The notes under the pieces were generated by a model. That model worked only from the letters and a program-made list of their open reading frames with translations, was not told where the DNA came from and did not search any database. Both the position numbers and the translations under genes were made by a program. A DNA stretch of 64,000 nucleotides from Brevibacterium mcbrellneri ATCC 49030. Its GTDB lineage: Bacteria; Actinomycetota; Actinomycetes; Actinomycetales; Brevibacteriaceae. The stretch lies in assembly GCF_000178455.1 (NCBI RefSeq), contig NZ_ADNU01000048.1, forward strand, positions 1-64,000, written 5' to 3'. Positions 7,904 to 16,479 of the stretch are shown here, in pieces. Position 1 is the first letter of the stretch, and each line of letters starts with the position of its first letter.

Positions 7904-8941
7904 ATGTCTAACCCATACGGTGGCTCAAGCTACCCAGGTGGAGGTAACAACACTCCACCGTCAGCTCCTGGTTCACAGCCCCCCTCAGCCAGCTCACCCC
8001 AAGCACCTCAATATGGAGGAGGTAGCTATGGTAGCGGAAGCTACGGTAGTTCCTCGGCTGGACAATCAGCTCCAAGTGCCCCCGGCGCACCCGGCGCCCC
8101 AAGTAGCCCGGGAGGACCTTCGTACCCTGGCGGGCCTCTAGGCGGTTCCGGAAGTAGCAGCGAAAAGAACGGCGTGGGCCTGTGGGCGATGATCCTGGGT
8201 CTTGCTGGAATTCTGTTTGGTCTGCTGACCGGTCTCCCCGGCGCCATCATGGGCATGATCGGGTTGAAGAACGTCAACAACGGCGAAGCTGATAACAAGG
8301 GGCAGGCGCTTACTGGTCTGATTGCCGGTATCATCACCTCGATCGGTGGTCTGATCGGTGGCATCATTGTCGTCGTTCTGATTGCAACCGGAGCGTTGTT
8401 TAGCGGTGGTTCAGGTACGACCGAGCCTACGTCACCACAGACTCAGGGTGGCCAGGAGCCAGGTGGGAACGGAGGCCAGAACCCTGGAGGTCAGGAACCC
8501 GGTGGCAACGGTGGCCAGGAGCCAGGCGGCAGCAACGGTGGCGGCAGCGGCGGTGGAAACTCATCAGGTAAGAGCCCAGAAATCGAAAACGGGGTTAACC
8601 TCGGTGTGCGTTCGAAGCAAACGACGGCTGGGAAGTACACTATCCCAACGGAAGTTCAGAACAAGGAATACATGTTCATCGAGGTTGTTATTACGAACAA
8701 CTCGGACAGTGAATACTCGCTTCCGTACCCGATCGTTTCGGCAGAGCTCAACGGTAAGCAGCTAGAGCGAGTAACAGACGTGGAGAACCAGAAGAAGGGC
8801 GCCCTCGACTGGCCAAGCTCGCTTGCACCTGGTGAAGAAGCGGTTTATCAAACTGGCTTTGTTGCATCAGGCGCCGATGCGAAGAATGTGAAGGTCACGG
8901 TGAGCCTCAACGGCAAGAAGTTCGACTTCACAAACGGTTGA
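7904..8941 (+). CDS. DUF4190-like membrane protein with Gly/Pro-rich linkers and C-terminal Ig-like domain
   Basis: 345 residues. Residues 1-85 are low-complexity Ser/Gly/Pro/Gln. Two hydrophobic segments follow (about 90-112 and 128-162) in the arrangement of DUF4190 proteins, including the short loop GLKNVNNGEADNKGQALTGL. A Gly/Gln/Glu/Pro linker with repeated GGQEPGGNGG units runs to about residue 225. The last 120 residues look like an extracytoplasmic beta-sandwich of the DUF4352 type (FIEVVITNNSDSEYSLPYP). A clear AAGGAGATC site precedes the ATG. No function is known; it probably presents the C-terminal domain outside the membrane. Confidence 0.75.
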   Translation: MSNPYGGSSYPGGGNNTPPSAPGSQPPSASSPQAPQYGGGSYGSGSYGSSSAGQSAPSAPGAPGAPSSPGGPSYPGGPLGGSGSSSEKNGVGLWAMILGLAGILFGLLTGLPGAIMGMIGLKNVNNGEADNKGQALTGLIAGIITSIGGLIGGIIVVVLIATGALFSGGSGTTEPTSPQTQGGQEPGGNGGQNPGGQEPGGNGGQEPGGSNGGGSGGGNSSGKSPEIENGVNLGVRSKQTTAGKYTIPTEVQNKEYMFIEVVITNNSDSEYSLPYPIVSAELNGKQLERVTDVENQKKGALDWPSSLAPGEEAVYQTGFVASGADAKNVKVTVSLNGKKFDFTNG

Positions 8942-8951
8942 TCTTCTTTCT

Positions 8952-8983
8952 CACACGGCCCAGGTGAACACCTGGGCCGTGTG
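8952..8983 (+). terminator. Strong hairpin between the DUF4190-like gene and thrS
   Basis: A perfect 13-bp inverted repeat, CACACGGCCCAGG with CCTGGGCCGTGTG, and a 6-nt loop begin 11 bp after the stop codon. No T-run follows, so it may be an actinobacterial U-less terminator or an mRNA 3'-stabilising structure. Confidence 0.6.
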
Positions 8984-9069
8984 CGTATCATCAAAGGGGA
9001 TAGAATCGGTTCTGTGCTCGGAACGCAATTGCTACAAGCACAACGCAAATACATCGACAGGAGACAAAC

Positions 9070-11073
9070 GTGGCAGACATCGTGACCCTCGACGGTAAAA
9101 ATATCGATTTCGAGGACGGCATGACAGCCACAGAGTTCTTCGCTGATCGTAAAGACGTCATCGCTATTCGGCTCAACGGGGCCCCAGCCGATCTGGACCG
9201 TGAACTGCACGCAGGCGACACGGTTGAACCAATCCTGATCTCTGAACCGGACGGACTCGACATTTTGCGCCACTCGTGCGCTCACGTGGTAGCCCAGGCG
9301 GTGCAGGAACTGTACCCAGGTTCCAAACTGGGAATCGGCCCGTACATCACGGACGGCTTCTACTATGACTTCCAGGTGGAGGAACCGTTTACGCCTGAAG
9401 ATCTCAAAGCGATCGAGAAAAAAGCCCAGCGGATTGTGAAGGAAGGGCAGACCTTCCACCGCGTCGTCGTTGACGAAGACGAAGCGATCCGTCGTGAAGC
9501 CAATGAGCCCTTCAAACTCGAGCTCATCCAGGACAAGGGCAAGGGTGCTGAAGGCGCCAGCGTGGAAGTTGGCGGTTCAGAGCTGACGGTGTATGAAAAC
9601 CGTAACCGCAAGGGTGAAGTCGTGTGGCAGGACTTGTGCCGCGGTCCTCACCTGCCCAGCACCAAACTGATTGGCAATGGTTTCGCCGTTACCCGCGCTT
9701 CGGCCGCATACTGGCGAGGCGATCAGGACAACGCCAGCCTGCAGCGCGTGTATGGAACTGCATGGGCAAGCAAAGACGATCTCAAGGCGTACCAAGTACG
9801 CATCGCTGAAGCTGAGCGTCGCGACCACCGTCGTCTAGGAGCCGAACTCGACCTGTTCAGCTTCCCAGACGAACTAGGCTCAGGTCTGCCGGTGTTCCAC
9901 CCCAAGGGTGGAGTCATCAAACGTGAAATGGAAGACTACGTGCGCGCCCGCCACATCGAAGAGGGCTTTGAGTACGTGGGCACCCCACACATTTCTAAAG
10001 AGGCTCTGTACTACACCTCGGGACACTTGCCGTACTACGGCGAAAACATGTTCCCTGCCATGCAGGTTGATGAACAGCGCGACGAAAACGGCGAAATCAT
10101 CAAGCAGGGCCAGCCGTATCGCTTGAAGGCGATGAACTGCCCCATGCACAACCTGATTTACCGCTCCCGAGGTCGTTCCTACCGGGATCTGCCCCTGCGT
10201 CTTTTTGAGTTTGGGACGGTGTACCGCAACGAAGCCTCCGGTGTGGTCCACGGTTTGACTCGCGTGCGTGCGCTTACGCAGGACGATTCGCACTCGTATG
10301 TTGCGGTTGAGGACGCTGCAAGTGAGATCAAGCACTTGCTTGACTTTATGCTCAGTCTGTTGCGCGACTTTGGTTTGGACGACTTCTATCTGGAACTGTC
10401 TACGCGCGATGCTGTAGGGAAAAAGGCCAACAAGTTCATTGGTTCTGATGAGCAGTGGGACGAAGCCACGCGCACGCTTGAAGAAGTTGCGCGCGCAACG
10501 GGTCTGGAATTGGTTCCGGACCCGGGCGGCGCAGCGTTCTACGGGCCTAAGATTTCTGTCCAGGCACGCGATGCGATTGGGCGTACGTGGCAGATGTCCA
10601 CGGTTCAGTTGGACTTCAACCAGCCGGAACGTTTCGACCTCGAATACCAGGCGGCTGACGGCAGCCGTAAGCGGCCGGTGATGATTCACTCGGCTAAGTT
10701 CGGTTCGATTGAACGCTTCCTGGGTGTTCTGACGGAACACTACGCTGGCGCGTTCCCCGTGTGGCTCTCACCTGTGCAGGCCATTATGGTGCCGGTTGCT
10801 GACGAATTCCTTCCGTATGTGGAAGAGATTGCACAGAAGCTCAAAGCACACGGCATTCGGGTTGAGATCGACGACTCCACGGACCGTTTCCCCAAGAAGA
10901 TCCGAAACGCGTCGAAGTCGAAGGTGCCGTACACGTTGATCGCCGGTGGCGAAGACCGCGACGCTCACGCCGTGTCGTTTAGGTTCCGCGACGGTTCGCA
11001 GGAAAACGGGGTTCCCGTTGACCAGGCAGTTGAACGCATTGTGGACGCAATCAAAACCAAAGCGCAGGTGTAA
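9070..11073 (+). CDS. thrS: Threonyl-tRNA synthetase
   Basis: 667-residue class II synthetase, standard length. Order of domains: TGS (about 1-60), editing domain with HSCAHV (H-x3-H zinc-like motif) and LCRGPHL, catalytic core with the motif 2 strand [12 protein letters not shown] (the Cys of the zinc site) and [12 protein letters not shown], motif 3 near [16 protein letters not shown], and the anticodon-binding domain from about 570. GTG start behind AGGAGACAAAC. It charges tRNA-Thr and edits Ser-tRNA-Thr. The HIT-family gene follows after 3 bp. Confidence 0.98.
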   Translation: MADIVTLDGKNIDFEDGMTATEFFADRKDVIAIRLNGAPADLDRELHAGDTVEPILISEPDGLDILRHSCAHVVAQAVQELYPGSKLGIGPYITDGFYYDFQVEEPFTPEDLKAIEKKAQRIVKEGQTFHRVVVDEDEAIRREANEPFKLELIQDKGKGAEGASVEVGGSELTVYENRNRKGEVVWQDLCRGPHLPSTKLIGNGFAVTRASAAYWRGDQDNASLQRVYGTAWASKDDLKAYQVRIAEAERRDHRRLGAELDLFSFPDELGSGLPVFHPKGGVIKREMEDYVRARHIEEGFEYVGTPHISKEALYYTSGHLPYYGENMFPAMQVDEQRDENGEIIKQGQPYRLKAMNCPMHNLIYRSRGRSYRDLPLRLFEFGTVYRNEASGVVHGLTRVRALTQDDSHSYVAVEDAASEIKHLLDFMLSLLRDFGLDDFYLELSTRDAVGKKANKFIGSDEQWDEATRTLEEVARATGLELVPDPGGAAFYGPKISVQARDAIGRTWQMSTVQLDFNQPERFDLEYQAADGSRKRPVMIHSAKFGSIERFLGVLTEHYAGAFPVWLSPVQAIMVPVADEFLPYVEEIAQKLKAHGIRVEIDDSTDRFPKKIRNASKSKVPYTLIAGGEDRDAHAVSFRFRDGSQENGVPVDQAVERIVDAIKTKAQV

Positions 11074-11076
11074 TAC

Positions 11077-11634
11077 ATGATCCCAGAACCGGAAGCAGCA
11101 GCCGGGTTCCCCGGTGAACCGGACGGTCTGCAGCGGCTGTGGACGCCTCACCGTATGGTGTATGTGGGTGGCGAGACCAAGCCTAAGGACGGAAGCGAAA
11201 GTGAATGTCCGTTTTGTGTAGCACCCACCAAGTCCGATGAGGACGGTTTGCTTGTTGCTCGTGGGAAAACGGTGTTTGCGGTTCTCAACCTGTACCCGTA
11301 CAACCCGGGGCACTTGCTTATTTGCCCGTACCGTCACGTTCCGAGTTATACGGATCTCACCGAAGAAGAAACCCTGGAGTTCGCGCAGTTTTCGCAAGAG
11401 GCGATGCGGATGATTCGGCGAGTGTCAAAGCCTGATGGTTTTAACTTAGGGATGAATCAGGGTGCGGTTGCGGGCGCTGGAATTGCCGCGCACTTGCATC
11501 AGCATGTGGTTCCCAGATGGAGCGGGGATGCGAACTTCTTCCCGGTCATAGCGCAAACCAAAGCGTTACCGCTCGTTCACGGGCAGGTGCGTGAAATGTA
11601 CTCTGAAGCCTGGAGTGCTCCAGATGCGTCATAG
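11077..11634 (+). CDS. HIT-family nucleotide hydrolase/phosphorylase (Ap4A-type)
   Basis: 185 residues. The histidine-triad motif reads HLHQHVVPRW. An N-terminal Cys-rich strand CPFCVAPTKSDEDGLLVARG is typical of the actinobacterial Ap4A phosphorylase-like HIT branch (Rv2613c type), which acts on diadenosine polyphosphates. The start is 3 bp after thrS, so the pair is translationally linked. In actinobacteria it is the usual neighbour of pgsA, as here. Confidence 0.88.
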   Translation: MIPEPEAAAGFPGEPDGLQRLWTPHRMVYVGGETKPKDGSESECPFCVAPTKSDEDGLLVARGKTVFAVLNLYPYNPGHLLICPYRHVPSYTDLTEEETLEFAQFSQEAMRMIRRVSKPDGFNLGMNQGAVAGAGIAAHLHQHVVPRWSGDANFFPVIAQTKALPLVHGQVREMYSEAWSAPDAS

Positions 11635-11683
11635 TGTGCGCAAAAGCTACTGTCCTTAACCGCAGTCCCCGTTAGGTCCCAAC

Positions 11684-12301
11684 GTGCTCAACGCTATTGC
11701 TCGTGCGGCGTTTACGAAACTGTTCACGCCACTTGCACAGCTCCTCATCAAACTCGGCATCGGCCCCGATGCCGTCACTGTGATAGGGACGTTAGGCGTA
11801 TGCGTTGGTGCTTTGGTTCTCTATCCCATGGGGCAGTTGTTCTGGGGCACTGTCGTGATTACGTTTTTTGTTTTCGGCGACATGCTCGACGGGATCATGG
11901 CACGGCTTCTGGACAGAAATTCCACATGGGGTGCGTTTTTGGATTCCACGATGGACCGCTTGGCTGACTCGGCTGTTTTCGTGGGGCTGGCATTGTGGTA
12001 TTTTCTTGGGGCTGACGATCCTTTGACGGCCCTTTTGGCGCTGGCATGCCTGGTGATGGGGTCGATTGTGTCGTATGTTCGTGCCCGAGGTGAGGGTCTG
12101 GGGGTGCAGGCGTCCGGAGGTATCGCGGAGAGAGCAGACAGGCTCCTGGTGACGCTCGTCGTTACTGGTTTGGTAGGGCTCGGACTTCCCGATAGTGTGC
12201 TAACTATCGCTCTCGCGATACTTGTCGTGCTGTGCTGTATTACTATCGCTCAGCGTATGAGTAATGTGTACGTGCAACTTCGTTCCAAGGAGTCCGATTG
12301 A
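11684..12301 (+). CDS. pgsA: CDP-alcohol phosphatidyltransferase (PgsA1-type)
   Basis: 205-residue integral membrane enzyme with about six hydrophobic segments. The CDP-alcohol phosphotransferase signature D-G-x2-A-R-x8-G-x3-D-x3-D is visible as DGIMARLLDRNSTWGAFLDSTMDRLAD. By context (HIT upstream) it is the actinobacterial phosphatidylinositol-phosphate synthase branch, which joins CDP-diacylglycerol to inositol phosphate. GTG start. The neighbouring acyltransferase and mannosyltransferase genes (patA, pimA) found after pgsA in mycobacteria are absent here. Its stop overlaps the Nudix gene. Confidence 0.88.
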   Translation: MLNAIARAAFTKLFTPLAQLLIKLGIGPDAVTVIGTLGVCVGALVLYPMGQLFWGTVVITFFVFGDMLDGIMARLLDRNSTWGAFLDSTMDRLADSAVFVGLALWYFLGADDPLTALLALACLVMGSIVSYVRARGEGLGVQASGGIAERADRLLVTLVVTGLVGLGLPDSVLTIALAILVVLCCITIAQRMSNVYVQLRSKESD

Positions 12302-12777
12302 AAGTCCGCAGTGCAGCACGGGTAGTGCTCATGAACACGGAAGGTGCTGTGTTCTTGCTGAAGGCAAAAGACCTGGGTGACTCCAGCAAAACGTGGTGGA
12401 TGACGTGTGGAGGCGGTGAGGAAATGGGAGAACTCCCAGCACAGACCGCGGCACGTGAACTTGCTGAAGAAACTGGCATCGAATGTGAACCCACTGAGCT
12501 TGTGGGCCCACTTGCCAAACGGCGGGCAGTCATGGAGTTCACGGACCATACACTCCACCAAGACGAAGTGTTCTTTGGTCTTGTTGACGACTCCGACGTG
12601 GACTTCGAAGAAGCGCTGTGGACCGATGTTGAAAAAGCGTCGATCGTCGGTGCCAAGTGGTGGACCCGCGAAGAGCTGGAAACCACCTCGGAAACGGTGT
12701 ATCCCCGCCAACTCATCGAACTCATGGACGTAGTGAGCTCCGGGCAGATACCCGAAACCCCACTTGTTCTCGACTAA
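12298..12777 (+). CDS. Nudix hydrolase
   Basis: 159 residues. The Nudix box is complete: GGGEEMGELPAQTAARELAEETGIE matches G-x5-E-x7-R-E-x2-E-E-x-G-x, split here over the two halves of the helix. It hydrolyses nucleoside diphosphates linked to another group; the substrate is unknown. The TTG start overlaps the pgsA stop (TTGA), so it is probably translated by coupling. In many relatives this position between pgsA and yebC is occupied by several additional genes. Confidence 0.88.
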   Translation: MKVRSAARVVLMNTEGAVFLLKAKDLGDSSKTWWMTCGGGEEMGELPAQTAARELAEETGIECEPTELVGPLAKRRAVMEFTDHTLHQDEVFFGLVDDSDVDFEEALWTDVEKASIVGAKWWTREELETTSETVYPRQLIELMDVVSSGQIPETPLVLD

Positions 12778-12834
12778 AAGACTCAACCACAAGAGGCGTA
12801 GAATAGCGCTCAGATTTTACGAAAGGAACTGTTC

Positions 12835-13596
12835 ATGGCAGGTCACTCCAAATGGGCGACGACAAAACACAAAAAAGCAGCGATCGATGCGAAGCGTGGC
12901 AAGCTCTTTGCCAAGCTCATTAAAAACATCGAAGTTGCCGCGCGCAACGGAGGGGCTGACGTAGCGGGTAACCCTACGCTGTACGACGCGATTCAGAAGG
13001 CAAAGAAGTCTTCTGTTCCGAACGACAACATCGAACGCGCGGTCAAGCGTGGAGCCGGGCTCGACGGTGGCGGTGTTGACTACCAGACCATCATGTACGA
13101 AGGCTACGCGCCTGGGGGAGTGGCGCTCCTCATTGAGTGTCTGACCGACAACCGCAACCGTGCGGCCTCGGAAGTCCGCGTTGCCGTGACGCGCAACAAC
13201 GGAAGCATGGCAGACCCCGGTTCGGTCTCCTACAACTTCAACCGCAAGGGTGTTGTGGCTGTGCCTGTTGAAGGCACCAGCGAAGATGCCATCCTGGAAG
13301 CCACCTTGGACGCAGGTGCTGAAGAAGTGAAAGACCAGGGGGACATCTTGGAGGTCATTTCGGAGGCCACCGATCTGGTTGCTGTGCGTACGGCACTGCA
13401 GGAAGCAGACATTGACTACGACAGTGCGGAAGCCCGGTTCGTGCCCAACCTCGAAGTACAGTTGGACGCGGAAACCGCCAAGAAGGTTTTCACACTCATC
13501 GACGCTCTTGAAGACCTCGACGACGTACAGAACGTGTTCACCAACGCCGATGTCACTGACGAAGTGATGGCCCAGCTGGAGGCCGAAGAAGAGTAA
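12835..13596 (+). CDS. yebC: YebC/PmpR-family protein (TACO1-like)
   Basis: 253 residues, standard length. The N-terminus [28 protein letters not shown] is the family signature, split here across its conserved basic stretch. The family is annotated as transcriptional regulators, and recent work also ties members to relief of ribosome stalling. A GAAAGGA ribosome site and a TAGAAT -10-like box (12799-12804) precede it, implying its own promoter. Its stop overlaps the ruvC start by one base (TAATG), which heads the yebC-ruvC-ruvA-ruvB group. Confidence 0.95.
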   Translation: MAGHSKWATTKHKKAAIDAKRGKLFAKLIKNIEVAARNGGADVAGNPTLYDAIQKAKKSSVPNDNIERAVKRGAGLDGGGVDYQTIMYEGYAPGGVALLIECLTDNRNRAASEVRVAVTRNNGSMADPGSVSYNFNRKGVVAVPVEGTSEDAILEATLDAGAEEVKDQGDILEVISEATDLVAVRTALQEADIDYDSAEARFVPNLEVQLDAETAKKVFTLIDALEDLDDVQNVFTNADVTDEVMAQLEAEEE

Positions 13597-14192
13597 TGCG
13601 CATTCTGGGAGTCGACCCGGGGTTGACTCGCCTGGGTTTGGGTGTGATTGACGCGGGCCGTGCCAGGCAAGCGCGCATGGTGGCAGTCGACGTCATTCGC
13701 ACCCCCTCGCAGGACTCTTCGGATGTGCGTTTGGGACGTATCGCGGATGCATTCGACACGTGGCTGGACAACTACCGGCCGGATGTCGTGAGCATTGAGC
13801 GCATTTTCGCGCGCAACGACGTGTCCACGATTATGGGCACGGCTCAGGCGTCAGGGCTCACGATGGGTCTGGCTGCGCGTCGGGGAATCCCCGTGGCCAT
13901 GCACACCCCGTCAGAGGTGAAAGCGGCTGTCACGGGTAACGGGCGGGCCGACAAGAAACAGGTCACGCACATGGTGACGCGCATCCTCAAACTCGACAGC
14001 CCTCCCAAGCCGGCCGACGCAGCCGACGCGCTGGCACTTGCGATCTGCCACTTGTGGCGGGGCGCCTCGTCCGCGTTATCAACCCCCGGGTCCACAAAAG
14101 ACGTGGTGGACCGGCAGCGAGCCGGTCGCCAGGGCGACAATCTCACACCTGCGCAACGCGCGTGGGCGCAAGCGATCAGGGACGCGCGCTAA
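13596..14192 (+). CDS. ruvC: Holliday junction resolvase RuvC
   Basis: 198 residues. Catalytic carboxylates are seen in [10 protein letters not shown] (Asp near residue 6), VVSIERIF (Glu) and the C-terminal [12 protein letters not shown] (two Asp). RuvC cuts four-way junctions brought by RuvAB. It starts inside the yebC stop (TAATG). The gene after it, ruvA, has a separate TAGAAT box at 14229-14234, suggesting an extra internal promoter. Confidence 0.97.
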   Translation: MRILGVDPGLTRLGLGVIDAGRARQARMVAVDVIRTPSQDSSDVRLGRIADAFDTWLDNYRPDVVSIERIFARNDVSTIMGTAQASGLTMGLAARRGIPVAMHTPSEVKAAVTGNGRADKKQVTHMVTRILKLDSPPKPADAADALALAICHLWRGASSALSTPGSTKDVVDRQRAGRQGDNLTPAQRAWAQAIRDAR

Positions 14193-14265
14193 GCGGATCC
14201 CACAGCCTAGTGGACATGTGCGCTAACGTAGAATTAATCGCACGTATGTTCCCAAAGGATGTCCA

Positions 14266-14850
14266 TTGATTCGGTACCTCGAAGGCACAGTTCACACAGT
14301 TTCGGCCAATTCGCTCACAGTTGTCACCTCCGGGGTTGGTCGCGAGGTTTTTGTGACTCCCGCTGTGGCCGGCAGGGTGCGCACAGGTTCAGAAGTCGCA
14401 TTGCACACTGAGCTCATCGTTCGTGAAGACGCGTTGACGCTGTACGGTTTCGATACGCCCAGTGAGCTCAAACTGTTTTCTACTCTGCTTGGCGCAAATG
14501 GGGTTGGACCTAAGCTCGCCCTGGCTATTCTTTCCGTTCTTTCACCAGATCAGGTGTACGGCGCAATTTCTGACAACACTCCTAAAGTGCTCACAGCCGT
14601 TCCGGGCGTTGGGCCAAAGGTCGCCGCCAAACTCATTGTGGACTTGCAAGGGAAGGTGCCTGCCACCTCGGCCGTTCCTTCTTCCGGGGCTGGGCCTGCC
14701 AGCGCCGAGGTCGTGCAGGCTCTTGTGGGTCTTGGCTGGAAAGAGGCCACCGCGATCAAAGCGGTTGAGGCGGTCGCGCCTGAGATGGGCCAGGCGTCGG
14801 TGGCAGACATGCTCAAGGCGGCGTTGCGTGAACTCGGTGGTTCGCGGTGA
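14266..14850 (+). CDS. ruvA: Holliday junction branch migration protein RuvA
   Basis: 194 residues. Domain I is an OB fold (about 1-65), domain II holds two helix-hairpin-helix motifs ([16 protein letters not shown] and [19 protein letters not shown]), and a short domain III contacts RuvB ([21 protein letters not shown]). A TTG start is used, 7 bp behind AAAGGA. The stop overlaps the ruvB start (GTGA). Confidence 0.96.
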   Translation: MIRYLEGTVHTVSANSLTVVTSGVGREVFVTPAVAGRVRTGSEVALHTELIVREDALTLYGFDTPSELKLFSTLLGANGVGPKLALAILSVLSPDQVYGAISDNTPKVLTAVPGVGPKVAAKLIVDLQGKVPATSAVPSSGAGPASAEVVQALVGLGWKEATAIKAVEAVAPEMGQASVADMLKAALRELGGSR

Positions 14851-15917
14851 GCGACAAGTCGTATGAAGTAGATTTTGGTGCTTCCGATCTCACGGGGGCG
14901 GAAGAAGAGCGGCTCATGCGTTCCGGCGCCGACGATGCTGAGCGTGCGCAGGAAGCGGCTTTGCGGCCCAAGGGGCTTGCGGAGTTTGTGGGACAGAAGC
15001 AGGTGCGCGAACAGTTGTCCTTGGTTTTGGACGCTGCTAAGGCCGGTAAGCGCACGCCTGATCACGTGCTGTTGTCTGGTCCGCCCGGTTTGGGGAAGAC
15101 CACTCTGGCCATGATTATTGCCCAGGAGATGGGTTCACATATTCGTATTACGTCCGGGCCTGCGGTTCAGCACGCGGGTGATTTGGCTGCGATTTTGTCT
15201 TCACTGGATGAGGGCGAAGTGCTGTTCATCGACGAGATTCACCGCGTTGCCCGGGCTGCCGAGGAAATGTTGTACGTGGCCATGGAGGATTTCCGCGTCG
15301 ATGTGATCGTGGGGAAGGGGCCAGGGGCTACTGCGATTCCGCTGGATCTTCCGCCGTTTACGTTGGTGGGGGCCACCACCCGGTCGGGGCTGTTGCCGGC
15401 GCCCTTGCGCGACCGTTTTGGGTTCACGGGGCATCTGGATTTCTACACGTCGCAGGATTTGCAGCGGGTGCTTGAACGGTCTGCAGGAATGCTGGGCATC
15501 GAGGCCGATGAGGCAGGGCTTGCTGAGATTGCTCGCAGATCCCGAGGGACTCCGCGTATTGCGAACCGTTTATTGCGGCGGGTGCGTGACTGGGCTCAGG
15601 TCCGAGGTGACGGCCACATTGATCTGTATGCGTCGAGGTCTGCGTTGAATGTGTACGAGGTGGACGACCGCGGATTGGACCGACTTGACCGGGCAGTTCT
15701 TTCGGTTTTGTGCGAAAGGTTCAATGGGGGACCGGTGGGTCTGTCGACGTTGGCTGTGAGCGTGGGTGAGGAGCCAGAAACGGTTGAAGAAGTTGCTGAA
15801 CCGTTTTTGGTGCGCGAAGGTCTGATGACTCGTACCCCGCGTGGGCGAATTGCAACGCAGACGGGGTGGCAACACATTGGTTTGACTCCACCAGATGACC
15901 CGGCGTTGTTTTCTTGA
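14847..15917 (+). CDS. ruvB: Holliday junction DNA helicase RuvB
   Basis: 356 residues. AAA+ motor of branch migration: Walker [12 protein letters not shown], Walker B LFIDEIHR, sensor 1 VGATTRSG and arginine finger region LRDRFGFTG are all present. The C-terminal winged helix includes [12 protein letters not shown] start overlapping ruvA. Confidence 0.97.
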   Translation: MSDKSYEVDFGASDLTGAEEERLMRSGADDAERAQEAALRPKGLAEFVGQKQVREQLSLVLDAAKAGKRTPDHVLLSGPPGLGKTTLAMIIAQEMGSHIRITSGPAVQHAGDLAAILSSLDEGEVLFIDEIHRVARAAEEMLYVAMEDFRVDVIVGKGPGATAIPLDLPPFTLVGATTRSGLLPAPLRDRFGFTGHLDFYTSQDLQRVLERSAGMLGIEADEAGLAEIARRSRGTPRIANRLLRRVRDWAQVRGDGHIDLYASRSALNVYEVDDRGLDRLDRAVLSVLCERFNGGPVGLSTLAVSVGEEPETVEEVAEPFLVREGLMTRTPRGRIATQTGWQHIGLTPPDDPALFS

Positions 15918-15951
15918 TACGTAAGTTTTTTGACGCGTGCGGTCTGTGCGA

Positions 15952-15980
15952 TTGGGTGTTGCCCGGTTAAGTATTAGACT
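15952..15980 (+). promoter_or_regulatory. Candidate promoter of yajC-secD-secF
   Basis: TTGGGT at 15952-15957 and TAGACT at 15975-15980 are separated by 17 bp, a good actinobacterial sigma-A arrangement. The box lies 39 bp before the yajC start, in the gap after ruvB. A TACAAT at 15980-15985 is an alternative -10. Confidence 0.5.
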
Positions 15981-16018
15981 ACAATTTTGGCGTTAAATGA
16001 CTTCGAAAGGGTTTGGTC

Positions 16019-16474
16019 GTGGAGATTATCCTTCTGGTTGCTCTAGGTGGGCTTCTGCTGTTCTTTATGATGAACACGCGTAAGCGGCAGAAAGCACAGC
16101 AGGAGAAACTTTCGAACAACTTGCGTGTTGGCGCGACCGTGATGACGAGCTTCGGGATGTTTGGGACTGTGACCGACGTTGACGAAGACGGGATCAAGGT
16201 GACCGTTGAGACAACACCAGGGACCAACGTGGTGATCCACCGTCAGACCATTGCGCAGATTGAAGCTCCAGAAGGTGAAGCTCCTGCTGTTCCTGAAGCG
16301 GACGCGGATGTGAGTTCGGATGTAGCTTCAGATGTTGACGAGCCTGCCGTTGAAGAGTCGAAGGCGGACACAGCGCCACGTATTACTGACGCTGAGCTTG
16401 ATGCGATGAACGAAGCGAAGCGCAACGCGATGACTAACGATAACGCTGACACAAACGATTCCGACAAGAAGTAA
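16019..16474 (+). CDS. yajC: Sec translocon accessory protein YajC
   Basis: 151 residues from the chosen GTG at 16019 (8 bp behind CGAAAGG); a TTG two codons upstream is too close to that site. One N-terminal transmembrane helix (ILLVALGGLLLFFMM) is followed by the NTRKRQKAQQ basic stretch and the small soluble domain VGATVMTSFGMFGTVTDV. An unusual acidic tail of about 60 residues, rich in Ala, Asp, Glu and Ser, follows. YajC forms the SecDF-YajC accessory complex that helps SecYEG move proteins across the membrane. secD starts 5 bp downstream. Confidence 0.9.
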   Translation: MEIILLVALGGLLLFFMMNTRKRQKAQQEKLSNNLRVGATVMTSFGMFGTVTDVDEDGIKVTVETTPGTNVVIHRQTIAQIEAPEGEAPAVPEADADVSSDVASDVDEPAVEESKADTAPRITDAELDAMNEAKRNAMTNDNADTNDSDKK

Positions 16475-16479
16475 AAACC

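Noticed and set aside
8400-8600. Repeats that might look like a CRISPR or tandem array
   Set aside because: They are Gly/Gln/Glu/Pro codons of a low-complexity linker in the DUF4190-like gene, without spacer structure.
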